Positions 15,959-23,928 of a stretch of DNA of 39,106 nt are shown piece by piece. The DNA is from Nanobdellati archaeon (GTDB lineage: Archaea > Nanobdellota > Nanobdellia > UBA10117). The notes under the pieces are model-generated. The model ran no database searches. It was not told where the DNA came from and saw nothing but the letters and a program-made list of their open reading frames with translations. Location: the NCBI GenBank assembly GCA_016204275.1, contig JACQKZ010000018.1, positions 1 to 39,106 on the forward strand, written 5' to 3'. Made by a program: the position numbers and the translations under genes. The first letter of the stretch is position 1. Each line of letters opens with the position of its first letter.

Positions 15959-16255
15959 TTATCCGAACAATGCACCAAGGCCTGCAGCAGCGTCTTCAGC
16001 TGATACTTTCTTCTCCTCTTCCTTTTCTTCTTTCTTTTCTGCTTGTGCCGTTGCGCCAGCAGCAGGTGCCGCAGTAACCAACGATGCCTCTTTTATTACT
16101 TTATCTATGTCAACACCAGACAACGCAGCCACAGTAGCTTTTATTTTTGTTTCTTCTGTGTGTGCGCCGGCTGCTGACATGACTTTTTTCAAGGCATCTT
16201 CTGTTATTGCCTGCCCTGCCCTATGCAGCAACATTGCAGCGTATATTTGTTCCAT
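15959..16255 (-). CDS. rpl12: Ribosomal protein L12 (archaeal P1-like stalk protein)
   Basis: This 98-residue protein has the N-terminal dimerisation helices ([20 protein letters not shown]), an Ala-rich hinge, a Lys/Glu tract and the conserved C-terminal GLGALFG end that recruits elongation factor GTPases. Several dimers bind the L10 spine. A GGAGA Shine-Dalgarno sits just before the ATG. It follows L10 by 8 bases in the stalk operon. Confidence 0.95.
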   Translation of the reverse strand: MEQIYAAMLLHRAGQAITEDALKKVMSAAGAHTEETKIKATVAALSGVDIDKVIKEASLVTAAPAAGATAQAEKKEEKEEEKKVSAEDAAAGLGALFG

Positions 16256-16263
16256 CTTTTCTC

Positions 16264-17058
16264 CTATTGCCCAGCTTGCGCTGGTTGAGCATTAACTAAT
16301 TTTTCAACCGCTTTTGCCTCTCGTTCCGCTTTTCCAAGCAAGTACTCAGTAACTTCTGCTGTCATAATTTCCCTTTCAATGCCTAGCTTGAGAGCGTCAA
16401 TATATGCTTGCTTTATTTGTTCTATGAATTTTTCTGCGTCTATGTCAAGCACGTCTGCTAAGTATAAATCCTGGCCTTCCAGCGCGGCTACTAAGCTCAC
16501 GCCTATTTCCATTGGCGTAACGCCCAGCTTTGCCAGCATGCTTGCTGCTTGCGAAGTTACAGCATCGTTTTTCTTAACTAACAGCGCGCGCTGCTGTATC
16601 TCAATTTTTCCGCCAACAACTTTTGCTTTTATTTTTAGCTGAGCAAGTTCAGTAAGTATCGGGCCCGGCGTAAATGGAGTTGGCCCTGTTTCTATGTAAA
16701 TATCGCTTGGCGAAGTCTGGCCTGGCTTTGCTGCCGCGGCCTGCCTGTTTTCTTTCAGGGATTTGAAAAGCTCAAACGCTCCCTTATTAGTAAATATGAG
16801 CGCTGGCTCCTTGCCAACATGCTTGGCCATCTCTTTTACCTTAGCGCTCTTGGATTTTTCTATTGCTTTTAATATAAATATTTTCCTGGCAAAAATAAAA
16901 TCAACCTCGCCGCGCAGTTTCTTTCGCACCTTCTGCAGCTCCCTTGCCGGCAGGTTGGAAACATCAATCACCGCAGAAGTCTTGTACGATTCAAAGGCCT
17001 TTCTAATTTGCTCTACCTTCGATACCTTCCACTCTGCAACCTTTGATTCCTTACGCAT
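16264..17058 (-). CDS. rpl10: Ribosomal protein L10 (P0), short C-terminus
   Basis: This 264-residue protein has the rRNA-binding domain ([17 protein letters not shown] onward), the archaeal insertion domain ([14 protein letters not shown]) and the start of the L12-binding spine helices ([20 protein letters not shown] and a following helix). Usual archaeal proteins are about 300-340 residues and end in an acidic stretch with an L12-like tip. Here the chain ends in AQPAQAGQ with no such tip. It overlaps the L1 gene by 8 bases, which suggests coupled synthesis. Confidence 0.95.
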   Translation of the reverse strand: MRKESKVAEWKVSKVEQIRKAFESYKTSAVIDVSNLPARELQKVRKKLRGEVDFIFARKIFILKAIEKSKSAKVKEMAKHVGKEPALIFTNKGAFELFKSLKENRQAAAAKPGQTSPSDIYIETGPTPFTPGPILTELAQLKIKAKVVGGKIEIQQRALLVKKNDAVTSQAASMLAKLGVTPMEIGVSLVAALEGQDLYLADVLDIDAEKFIEQIKQAYIDALKLGIEREIMTAEVTEYLLGKAEREAKAVEKLVNAQPAQAGQ

Positions 17059-17707
17059 TTTCCACCCTTACCGAAGCGCCCATCGTAGTCTTGATGCGGA
17101 TATTTGCTATGTTGTGCTGCGCCCTCGGGAATTTTGATTTGAGTTTTTCGTAGATAACATTAAGATTATCTGCCAGCTGTTCATCAGTAAATTTTTCAGA
17201 GCCAATTGCGCAGTGTATGACTGGGGCTTTTTTTATCGCAACTTTTATTGTGCTTCTCAGGTTTTTCACGATTGGCTCAATATTTGCCTTTGGCGGAACG
17301 ATCTGGCCCGCCTTTGGGTTTGGCATCTTGCCGACCGGCCCAAAATAACGGCCAAAGGTTTTTGCGATTAATGGCATCATGTTAGCCTGGCCGAGGAAGT
17401 AGTCATACTCCCTTGCCAGCTTTTTTATTTTTCTCTTGTCTTCCCATTTTGGAAAATCATCTGAAATAATCGCTAAATCACAGAACTTCTTGGCCTGCTC
17501 GATTAACTCCGCGCCGACGATTGCGCATATTTTTGCGGGTTTGGCGCGGCCGTGGGGCAGCTGGATGAACTCCTCAAGCTTGCCCTCTTCCTTGTTTAAA
17601 TCCAGCTCCTTGAGATTGAAGGCTACATCTATCGTTTGCACAAACTTACGCTTTTTTTCCTGAGCCCGAATCTGCTTAAGGGCTTCCAGCACTTTACCTT
17701 TGTCCAT
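17051..17707 (-). CDS. rpl1: Ribosomal protein L1
   Basis: This 218-residue protein has the two-domain L1 pattern, including LAREYDYFLGQANMMPLIAK and the signature FGRYFGPVGKMPNPKAGQIV, with the first-domain end at [13 protein letters not shown]. It binds the 23S L1 stalk and in archaea often represses its own operon by binding the mRNA. It is the first gene of the L1-L10-L12 operon and is preceded by a leader with two small hairpins (17718-17757). Confidence 0.96.
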   Translation of the reverse strand: MDKGKVLEALKQIRAQEKKRKFVQTIDVAFNLKELDLNKEEGKLEEFIQLPHGRAKPAKICAIVGAELIEQAKKFCDLAIISDDFPKWEDKRKIKKLAREYDYFLGQANMMPLIAKTFGRYFGPVGKMPNPKAGQIVPPKANIEPIVKNLRSTIKVAIKKAPVIHCAIGSEKFTDEQLADNLNVIYEKLKSKFPRAQHNIANIRIKTTMGASVRVENA

Positions 17708-17780
17708 AATTCAACACGTTGCAGAGCAACTCCTGCCGAAGCAGTAACTAAGGCAGGGCAGGTGGGTTTTTAAGCGTTTC
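17708..17780 (-). promoter_or_regulatory. Promoter and structured leader of the L1-L10-L12 operon
   Basis: On the minus strand a TTAAAAACC box at about 17766-17774 would start transcription near 17747, giving a leader of about 40 bases. The region contains a 5-bp hairpin (GTTGC-AGA-GCAAC, 17718-17730) and a 6-bp stem (CCTGCC 17732-17737 with GGCAGG 17752-17757) that straddles the expected start. Leaders are unusual among the mostly leaderless genes here. An L1 autoregulatory site is possible but not shown. Confidence 0.4.
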
Positions 17781-17883
17781 TGTAGCAAATAACCAATATT
17801 TACTCAACAAGGCGTAATAAAACTTATTTTACTTGCGAATATTTCTGCGGAAACATTATAAACCTGTAAGTTATTCTAAAACC

Positions 17884-18429
17884 ATGGCCATAGACCTAGA
17901 GCAGTACCTAAAGCCAACCAAGAAAGGCGGAGTGCTTGTTGACAAACCGGAAAAACTACAGCATGCCATGCGTATGTCACCCCATGTGCAGTTCATAGGC
18001 ATAAACAGCCTGAAACCGTTTCAGGAAGATTTATTCAAATCCAAAATAAACATCTTCTACAGCAAAATCCTAAAAAATTATTTCAACAACATCAGGTACT
18101 TTGCCGCGGAAATAAAGCTACATGAAAAGAAGGCGGCTGGCCGGCAGAAACATTCCATACACTTAAGGCTTGCCCTGCCAAACAAAACCTTCAGCTCGGA
18201 GTACGCGGGCTTCGACTTGGATACACCGCTCTCCCGCGCGATTAAAGCGCTGGAAACAGAAATTGTGCGGCACAGGGAAAAAACCCGCGAGCGCCGTGAA
18301 GATTTTGACATAGGCAGAAAGCAGGCCATGCGCAGGGAATTTTCCGAAAAAGCGCGCGAAGAAAAATTCGAAGGCATAAAAGAACGCGGAGCAAAGGTGC
18401 GTTTGAGTGAAAAAAATAAGAGGAGATAA
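17884..18429 (+). CDS. HPF/S30AE-like protein with basic C-terminal helix
   Basis: This 181-residue protein starts at the ATG at 17884, about 28 bp after a TTATAAACC box. Residues about 60-140 have the order of a ribosome hibernation factor fold: a helix (SKILKNYFNNI), strands YFAAEIKLHE, KHSIHLRLALP and KTFSSEYAGFDL, then a helix (PLSRAIKALETEIVRH). The C-terminal 45 residues are a highly charged Arg/Lys/Glu helix ending SEKNKRR. Ribosome or RNA binding is inferred from this pattern and the basic tail; no motif proves it. Placement beside the stalk operon fits. Confidence 0.6.
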   Translation: MAIDLEQYLKPTKKGGVLVDKPEKLQHAMRMSPHVQFIGINSLKPFQEDLFKSKINIFYSKILKNYFNNIRYFAAEIKLHEKKAAGRQKHSIHLRLALPNKTFSSEYAGFDLDTPLSRAIKALETEIVRHREKTRERREDFDIGRKQAMRREFSEKAREEKFEGIKERGAKVRLSEKNKRR

Positions 18430-18463
18430 AAATGAGTGGTTGCAGCTGAATTAAGGTGAAGGT

Positions 18464-18604
18464 ATGAGCAAAACATTAGTCATAATAGTTTTAATTTTAA
18501 TCATTCTGGGCTTATGGTTCTTCCCTGCGCTGACAAAGGTTACGCTCTTGGGCGCGGCAAGTTATGTGAAAAGTTTAGCGGCGCAAGTTGGAATTCTGCG
18601 CTAG
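18464..18604 (+). CDS. 46-residue single-helix membrane peptide
   Basis: A short frame starts 34 bases after the HPF-like gene, with a GGTGAAGGT purine-rich stretch just before the ATG. The product MSKTLVIIVLILIILGLWFF is one strongly hydrophobic helix followed by a short amphipathic tail ending AAQVGILR. Its stop overlaps the convergent end of the ABC-2 permease gene by 4 bases. Function unknown; the hydrophobic pattern and ribosome-binding site support translation. Confidence 0.5.
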   Translation: MSKTLVIIVLILIILGLWFFPALTKVTLLGAASYVKSLAAQVGILR

Positions 18605-19386
18605 CCGCCTGCGCTTTTATATTGTTTTATGCCCAGGTTCCACAACATCAGCGAAAAGCCAAAGAAGGCGAATGCTACTACAGTAAGTTCAGCGATTTTT
18701 GTAAGTGATAGCTGTCCCAAAATTGCCATTGCCGGATAAAATGATGCCAAACCTATTGGAACTATAAATGTAAATACCATCAGCCCGAACCCGCCATAAA
18801 TGTTAAGCGGGTAATCGCCCATGCTTGTCAGAGAATAAAAAAAATCCAGTAATATGAACGAGCGGACAACCAAAAATGCAAGGGATGCAATCATAATCTC
18901 TAACGATAATAAAAAAATCTGCGACAAAAACAAAATAATTAGAAATGCTGCCATGTTCTGAACGCTGAATGCAAGCCCCAGCTTGCCAGCCGCATAAAGT
19001 AAAATTGCTACGCCGCTGAATGCTGACGCCAAGCCGTCCAGCCTGCAGGAAGTTGCCAGCTGATAGAGCAGCGGATGTGTTGGCCGGATCATCTTCATAT
19101 CAAATGTTCCATTGCGCACATCCTGAACTGTGTGTTCTGCAAATCTCCCAAAAATAGTCGATGAAATGCCAAATGCAAGAACGCTTATACCCTGCATTAG
19201 GAGAAGCTGCTCAAAACTCCAGCCGGGCAGGCCCTTTGAGTTAGAGTAAATAACTGCCGCAACAATTGGAAGCATAAAACTAAACAAGCCGTCAGCAACC
19301 AGCTTAATAATAAAATTCGTGCGATATGCAAGCTCATGCTGCAATGATATTGATGCAAAGTTCAGCCACACTTTTATAACGTTCAT
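18601..19386 (-). CDS. ABC-2 type exporter permease (second subunit)
   Basis: This 261-residue protein has six hydrophobic segments and the COG3694-like pattern: an N-terminal cytoplasmic helix (WLNFASISLQHELAYRTNF), then VRNGTFDMKMIRPTHPLLYQL between the second and third segments, which is typical of the DUF990-type ABC-2 permeases. It pairs with the permease at 19383 and the ATPase at 20168. The start overlaps the previous stop in ATGA fashion. Substrate unknown. Confidence 0.88.
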   Translation of the reverse strand: MNVIKVWLNFASISLQHELAYRTNFIIKLVADGLFSFMLPIVAAVIYSNSKGLPGWSFEQLLLMQGISVLAFGISSTIFGRFAEHTVQDVRNGTFDMKMIRPTHPLLYQLATSCRLDGLASAFSGVAILLYAAGKLGLAFSVQNMAAFLIILFLSQIFLLSLEIMIASLAFLVVRSFILLDFFYSLTSMGDYPLNIYGGFGLMVFTFIVPIGLASFYPAMAILGQLSLTKIAELTVVAFAFFGFSLMLWNLGIKQYKSAGG

Positions 19387-20171
19387 GTTCCAACCACCTC
19401 AAAACGCTTTCTCGCGCGCTGCCATACGTAAGAAATAATCGCAAGCAAAGCCAGCACCCAGATAATCTGTATTCCGATTTTAACCAAGCTTTCAGTCAGT
19501 GTGTATTTTTGAAGAAAAATCTGCGTGGGTACAAAAACCATGTATGGAAAAGGCAAAAACGCAAGCGCGGCCTGCACACCGGCAGGAAATAATGACAGCG
19601 GTATTATAACGCCCTGTAAAAAGTTCTGGATGCCGTTTTTAATCCTAAACAATCCGCTTGTTTTTGTCAGCCAGAATGCTAACAGGCCGAACAAATATGA
19701 AAAAGAGAATTTTAATACTAATGCAAACGCCAGCGAGATAAAAAACAGCAAGAGATAAACAGGTGTTGTTGTAACGCCTGCCAAAAAAATTGCGACTAAC
19801 GCCAGCGGGATGCCCTGCAGGCCTGCAGCCAGAAGCTTGTAGCCAAAATGCTCAGAAAAATACATATAATACAAATTGAACGGCCGTATTACATCCTTGA
19901 ATAGCGTGCCAGTGCGCACACCTTCAGTTATATCATTGTCTATGCCAGAAAATGTCATGTAATCAACTATCATTGAAATTACATAATAGCCCATCATTTG
20001 TTTAAAGCTAAAGCCGCCAATTATCTCTGTGCCTGTGTGGCTGAAAACTGCCCGCCAGATAAAATACCAAATTGCCAGATGAAACAGCGCGATTATGCCC
20101 CAGAAAGTTACCTCGAATCTGTATGCGAGTAGTTCCTTAACGCCGAGCTTTACCGCGCCAAAATATTTCAT
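19383..20171 (-). CDS. ABC-2 type exporter permease (first subunit)
   Basis: This 262-residue protein is a six-helix ABC-2 permease of the COG4587 type. It has the family marker GVRTGTLFKDVIRPFNLYYM after the second helix and FSYLFGLLAFWLTKTSGLFRI in the middle. It probably forms a heterodimer with the next gene's product. Stop and start overlap by 4 bases on both sides (ATPase and second permease), so the three products are made in stoichiometric coupling. Confidence 0.88.
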   Translation of the reverse strand: MKYFGAVKLGVKELLAYRFEVTFWGIIALFHLAIWYFIWRAVFSHTGTEIIGGFSFKQMMGYYVISMIVDYMTFSGIDNDITEGVRTGTLFKDVIRPFNLYYMYFSEHFGYKLLAAGLQGIPLALVAIFLAGVTTTPVYLLLFFISLAFALVLKFSFSYLFGLLAFWLTKTSGLFRIKNGIQNFLQGVIIPLSLFPAGVQAALAFLPFPYMVFVPTQIFLQKYTLTESLVKIGIQIIWVLALLAIISYVWQRARKRFEVVGT

Positions 20172-21145
20172 TTTCTGTAAATTTGTGTTATTATTTTTTC
20201 TATTGGCGGGTTTGTTACAGTTATGTCCGCCACCTTACAGTTTTTCATAATCCAATAGATTAAATTATTAACATATTTTGCCCTGACTTCAATTTTTAGA
20301 TCTATTTTTGTTTTGCTTATCACCTTGCCCTCGTATTTGCCTAAAATAAATTTTTGTGGTTCCGCGAGTTTTACATCTATGAATTTTGTTTTTACATAAT
20401 TCTGCTTTAAATTTTGCAGCGTACTGTCAAACACAATTTCTCCATGGTTTATTATGATTATATGCTTGCAAAGCTTTTCTATGTCGCCCATGTCGTGCGT
20501 TGTTATGATAAATGTTGTTCCCTGTTCTTGATTTAGCTTAACAATAAACTCGCGTATTACTTCTTTTGCGATTATATCGACGCCGACAGTAGGCTCGTCA
20601 AGAAAAACCAAATCTGGATTGTGCAGAAGCGCGGCAACAAGCTCGCAACGCATTCGTTCTCCTAACGATAGGTTCCGCGTCGGCGTTTTAATAATCTCGC
20701 CAATTCCGAGTATTTTTACCATGTAATTAAGCCGGCTCCGGAATTTCACATCAGGTATTTCATAAACATCTTTCAAAAAATGATATGTATCTAATGGCGG
20801 AATGTCCCAGGATAGCTGTGTCTTCTGCCCGAAAACTACCCCGACGTTTTGAAGGTAACGCTCGCGCGCTGTCCACGGATTAAATCCAAGGCATTTCACT
20901 TTTCCGAAGTCCGGATACAGCAGGCCAGACATCACTTTTATCGCGGTTGACTTGCCTGCCCCGTTTGGGCCGATGAAGCCGACGATCTCACCTTTTTGAA
21001 TCTCAAAATCTACTCCCTTTAATGCCCTGACTTCCTTAAAGTTTCTTACAAAAAGCGATTTTATTGATTCCAGCAGGCCAGCCTCCCGCCGATATGTCCG
21101 AAAGGCCTTCTTCAGATTTTTGACGGTAATTATTGCCTCCTCCAT
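20168..21145 (-). CDS. ABC-2 exporter ATPase
   Basis: This 325-residue protein has Walker A GPNGAGKST, signature LSLGERMRCEL, Walker B LVFLDEPTVGVD and the H-loop ITTHD. The extended N-terminal strand region with SIKSLFVRNFKEVRALKGVD is typical of the COG4586 ATPases that drive DUF990-type permeases. The ATG at 21145 (MEEAIITVKNLKKAF) is preferred, because the domain begins there and a TTTAAAACC box lies about 25 bp upstream. Residues 240-325 form a small accessory domain. Confidence 0.92.
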   Translation of the reverse strand: MEEAIITVKNLKKAFRTYRREAGLLESIKSLFVRNFKEVRALKGVDFEIQKGEIVGFIGPNGAGKSTAIKVMSGLLYPDFGKVKCLGFNPWTARERYLQNVGVVFGQKTQLSWDIPPLDTYHFLKDVYEIPDVKFRSRLNYMVKILGIGEIIKTPTRNLSLGERMRCELVAALLHNPDLVFLDEPTVGVDIIAKEVIREFIVKLNQEQGTTFIITTHDMGDIEKLCKHIIIINHGEIVFDSTLQNLKQNYVKTKFIDVKLAEPQKFILGKYEGKVISKTKIDLKIEVRAKYVNNLIYWIMKNCKVADITVTNPPIEKIITQIYRK

Positions 21146-21241
21146 ATAAATCAATATTCGAGTTGGTTTTAAAGAATTGTGGTTTGAATTGCATATTTCT
21201 TGCTTAAAACGCGCCGGCCAGCACAACTCTGACTACGCATT

Positions 21242-22132
21242 TTATGCTTCTACATCGATTTGTTTTTTCATGATTTGCAAGCTTTCGGGCAGCGTGTGCA
21301 GTATGCCTTCTCCGAAAACGGAAACAAAATAATTTGTAGAAAGCCAATTATATTGGGGGCGCGGCGCCCGGCCGCGCGCATACTGAAATTCCTCGTGCGT
21401 TTGTGGTACTATTAATTGCGCATTAAGGCCAAATGTCTGTGCAACCAACAAAGCCGCCTCGTAAGTTGAATGTGCTGACCTGCCAGCCACATGATAAATG
21501 CCTTGAGTCCTGCGCGCAATTAAAACATCAAGCGCGGCAACTACATCATCAACAAATGTTGGTGTCATCTTGTTATCTGAAACTGCAGTAAACTGCTTGC
21601 CTGCATGCAATGTTTTTATTATTGTCCGCACTAAATCGCTTTTTCTGCCGAACCTCGCAACAAATGGAACTTCTATGCGCGCGATACACGCACCATTGAG
21701 TTCTGTTTGGATTGCCTGCTCGCCAAGATATTTTGTTGTGCCATACCAATTTATCGGCCCCAATGTGTCAGATTCTACATAGGGTTCGCTGCTTTTATCG
21801 CCCGCAAAAACATAATCCGTTGAAATATTAATAAATTTTGCACCAAATGTCCTGCATGCCCTTGCCAAGTACAGCGAGCCAAGTACATTTGTTTGGTATG
21901 CTGGACTATTCTTATCTCCGCGCTCTCTCTCGCAGGCATCAACGTCAGCCATTGCAGCGAAATTCACAACTACGTCCGGCCGCACCAGTTGTATCACAGA
22001 TATAACTGAAGATTCACGTGTTAATTCAATCTGTGGCCTGTTAACCGTTGCGATTTTATAACGCGCCCCCATTAGTTCAACAAACCTATTGCCGACCATT
22101 CCGGTATTTCCAACTACCAAAACCTGTTTCAT
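21242..22132 (-). CDS. RmlD-like sugar-nucleotide reductase (extended SDR)
   Basis: This 296-residue protein has the Rossmann motif VVGNTGMVGNRF, the SDR motif NFAAMADVDACERE with the conserved asparagine, and catalytic TDYVF and YGTTK (YxxxK). The pattern follows dTDP-4-dehydrorhamnose reductases. A role in surface-glycan precursor synthesis fits the glycosyltransferase at the left edge, though they are far apart. The exact substrate (dTDP-rhamnose or another deoxysugar) cannot be read. A TTAAAAGTTTT stretch lies about 45 bp upstream. Confidence 0.85.
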   Translation of the reverse strand: MKQVLVVGNTGMVGNRFVELMGARYKIATVNRPQIELTRESSVISVIQLVRPDVVVNFAAMADVDACERERGDKNSPAYQTNVLGSLYLARACRTFGAKFINISTDYVFAGDKSSEPYVESDTLGPINWYGTTKYLGEQAIQTELNGACIARIEVPFVARFGRKSDLVRTIIKTLHAGKQFTAVSDNKMTPTFVDDVVAALDVLIARRTQGIYHVAGRSAHSTYEAALLVAQTFGLNAQLIVPQTHEEFQYARGRAPRPQYNWLSTNYFVSVFGEGILHTLPESLQIMKKQIDVEA

Positions 22133-22215
22133 GATGTATGCATCTCACACCACAACTAGCTTGACCGTAAAACTTTTAACCCTTCCTAAAACTTAAATCT
22201 TAGCAAAATTATAAA

Positions 22216-22518
22216 TTAAATAGGTATTTCCAGCACGTATTTTGCTGGCCTATTTGGCTTATAAGTGCGCCAAGTCCTTGGGTCTATATCAATTGGTTTT
22301 GCGTAAAATTCACTAATAATATCTTTATTTTTGTCCATAAAAATTATTTTTATCGGGAAAAACATGCCAAACATCCAGAACGGCCAGTAATCCTCGTGCG
22401 GCATTTCGAAAAACATATTTCTCTTTTTGAAACTAAAACTTAAGCCCTTTGAAATTTTCCACCAATTATCTGCAAGTTCTGCCTCGATAGTTTTATTTTT
22501 GTATTTAACTGCGATCAT
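22216..22518 (-). CDS. DUF192 family protein
   Basis: This 100-residue protein matches DUF192: it begins IAVKYKNKTIEAELADNW and has KGLSFS, NMFFEMP and the FWMFGMFFPIKIIFMDKN core, ending VLEIPI. DUF192 proteins are small beta-barrel proteins of unknown function. The ATG at 22518 overlaps the kae1 stop (ATGA), which indicates co-translation. The usual signal or lipoprotein anchor of bacterial members is absent, so it is probably cytoplasmic. Confidence 0.88.
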   Translation of the reverse strand: MIAVKYKNKTIEAELADNWWKISKGLSFSFKKRNMFFEMPHEDYWPFWMFGMFFPIKIIFMDKNKDIISEFYAKPIDIDPRTWRTYKPNRPAKYVLEIPI

Positions 22519-23570
22519 TTTACCCACACCGCATTCACTTGGTCTGTCCTCCAATCTTGTATTATTGCCGTATCTTTTGTTTCCAGAGCCGCGAAGCGGC
22601 GAGGCGCAGCTAAGCTCTGCTTAGATTGCGTAACCTTTGCTTTGTGCGCCAAAATTCCCGCGTAGGCAATCATTGCGCCATTGTCGCCGGCCAGCTCGCG
22701 GGGCACGACTTTGAATTTCACGCCGCGATCTTTTGCCATGCTTGCTAGCATCACCTGCAAGCGTGAATTGGCTGCAACGCCGCCAGTCAGCAAGATTTCT
22801 TTTTTATTTACGTGTGCGATTGCCCGCTCCGTCGCTTCTGTTAAAATTGCAAACACCGTTTCCTGTACAGAGTAACAAATATCGTGCAAGAACGTATCAG
22901 AAATTTTCCCATTATTTTTTTCTCGCTCATCTTTTATTTTTTTCTCCGCGTTTGTCAAAATCCCAGAAAATGAAAAGTCCATTCCCTTGATTGTATAATT
23001 CAGCGGAATATAATTTTTCCCGAGCTTGGCTAGCTCGTCAATCTTCGGGCCGGCCGGAAATCCGAGGCCGAGCAGCCTGCCAAAATTATCTAAAAAGTTT
23101 CCAACACCAGTGTCCAGCGTTTCGCCGAACACGCGGTATCTGCCGGCGGCGAATGCAAGTATTTGTGTATTTGCGCCGGAAACATAAAGCGTGATTGGAT
23201 CTTTGAAGCCAGAAGTTTGCTTTCCGATTTCAACGTGCGCGATGCAGTGGTTCACACCGATTAACTGCTTTTTCAAAAGCTTGGAGAGCGTGCGGGCCAT
23301 CACCGCGCCAGAGCGGAGCGTCAGGCCAAGGCCAGGCCCCTGCGCAAAAGCAATCAAATCAATATCACTCAATTTTACTCCGGAATTTTGCAGCGCATTC
23401 TTCAAAACAAACTCTGCAAACAAAACGTGATGTTCAAACGCTTTGTAGGGCCGGATGCCGCCGCTCTCTGTTGTGAATGTGGCCCTTTCATTCACTAAAA
23501 CCCTTCCTCTTTCATCTACAATTCCAACACCAAACGTGTGCGCAGTCGATTCTATTCCAAGGCAAATCAT
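22515..23570 (-). CDS. kae1: tRNA threonylcarbamoyladenosine protein Kae1
   Basis: This 351-residue protein is the catalytic subunit of the KEOPS complex that makes t6A37 in ANN-decoding tRNAs. It has LGIESTAHTFGVGIV, the metal-binding HCIAH, the nucleotide motifs GFPAGPKIDELA and LTGGVAANSRL, and DNGAMIAYAG. No Bud32 kinase is fused, unlike several archaea. Between the last conserved helix and the C-terminal DWRTDQVNAVWVK there is an extra stretch of about 20 residues, encoded by two palindromes (22588-22630). A TATATAAATA box 20 bp before the ATG suggests a leaderless mRNA. Confidence 0.95.
   Translation of the reverse strand: MICLGIESTAHTFGVGIVDERGRVLVNERATFTTESGGIRPYKAFEHHVLFAEFVLKNALQNSGVKLSDIDLIAFAQGPGLGLTLRSGAVMARTLSKLLKKQLIGVNHCIAHVEIGKQTSGFKDPITLYVSGANTQILAFAAGRYRVFGETLDTGVGNFLDNFGRLLGLGFPAGPKIDELAKLGKNYIPLNYTIKGMDFSFSGILTNAEKKIKDEREKNNGKISDTFLHDICYSVQETVFAILTEATERAIAHVNKKEILLTGGVAANSRLQVMLASMAKDRGVKFKVVPRELAGDNGAMIAYAGILAHKAKVTQSKQSLAAPRRFAALETKDTAIIQDWRTDQVNAVWVK
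22588..22630 (-). repeat. Hairpin pair inserted in the 3' part of kae1
   Basis: Two adjacent palindromes lie inside the coding sequence: GCCGC-GAA-GCGGC (22588-22600) and CTAAGC-TCT-GCTTAG (22610-22624) with an outer CGCA/TGCG pair. They encode a Leu/Ala/Arg-rich segment (QSLAAPRRFAALE) at a position where Kae1 proteins usually have no such segment. The frame is kept. This looks like a small palindromic insertion tolerated near the gene end. Confidence 0.5.
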
Positions 23571-23585
23571 AATATATTAGACCAA

Positions 23586-23600
23586 AAGATATTTATATAC
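23586..23600. promoter_or_regulatory. AT-rich core promoter upstream of kae1, near-symmetric
   Basis: The sequence GATATTTATATAC can be read as a TATA box in both directions. On the minus strand TATATAAATA sits about 20 bp before the kae1 ATG. On the plus strand ATTTATATA sits about 25 bp before a short frame starting at 23619. Direction toward kae1 is well supported; activity toward the plus strand is possible only. Confidence 0.5.
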
Positions 23601-23618
23601 CTGACGTTGCTTTATGAT

Positions 23619-23750
23619 ATGGCACTAATTGAGAGATATATTATTATAACCGACGACAACCCGCACACAAATAGATATACGTTAGTAAAAACCGGCAAAG
23701 CATCCAAAATTTTACCTTTATTCAGAAGCAGATTGATTCCAGTTTTATAG
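23619..23750 (+). CDS. Possible 43-residue protein
   Basis: A short frame, MALIERYIIITDDNPHTNRY to ...RSRLIPVL, starts about 25 bp downstream of the near-symmetric TATA box, as a leaderless gene would. It is basic at the C-terminus with no recognised domain. The remaining 23751-23928 shows nothing else I can support. The whole 358-base gap is AT-rich and may be mostly promoter space; an overlapping 92-residue minus frame is judged less likely. Confidence 0.25.
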   Translation: MALIERYIIITDDNPHTNRYTLVKTGKASKILPLFRSRLIPVL

Positions 23751-23928
23751 TATCCAGTAGTAAAAAGCAGCCTTGTAGCTGGCGGAGCGATAATGTTTAA
23801 AACTGCAAAAGGTCGCACCACTATTAAAATAAAACGAATTGTTATGTTTAGATAATACCGTAGATTAAATTTAAAGTAAACTATTTTCACACCAAAAGAG
23901 TTTAAAAACTATTCTTCTACTCCGCACG

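Noticed and set aside
23612-23890. 92-codon minus-strand frame in the gap before the HAD gene
   Set aside because: It overlaps the opposite short frame and the kae1 promoter, is rich in Ile/Leu/Tyr from AT-rich DNA, has no ribosome-binding site or well-placed TATA box, and no recognisable domain.
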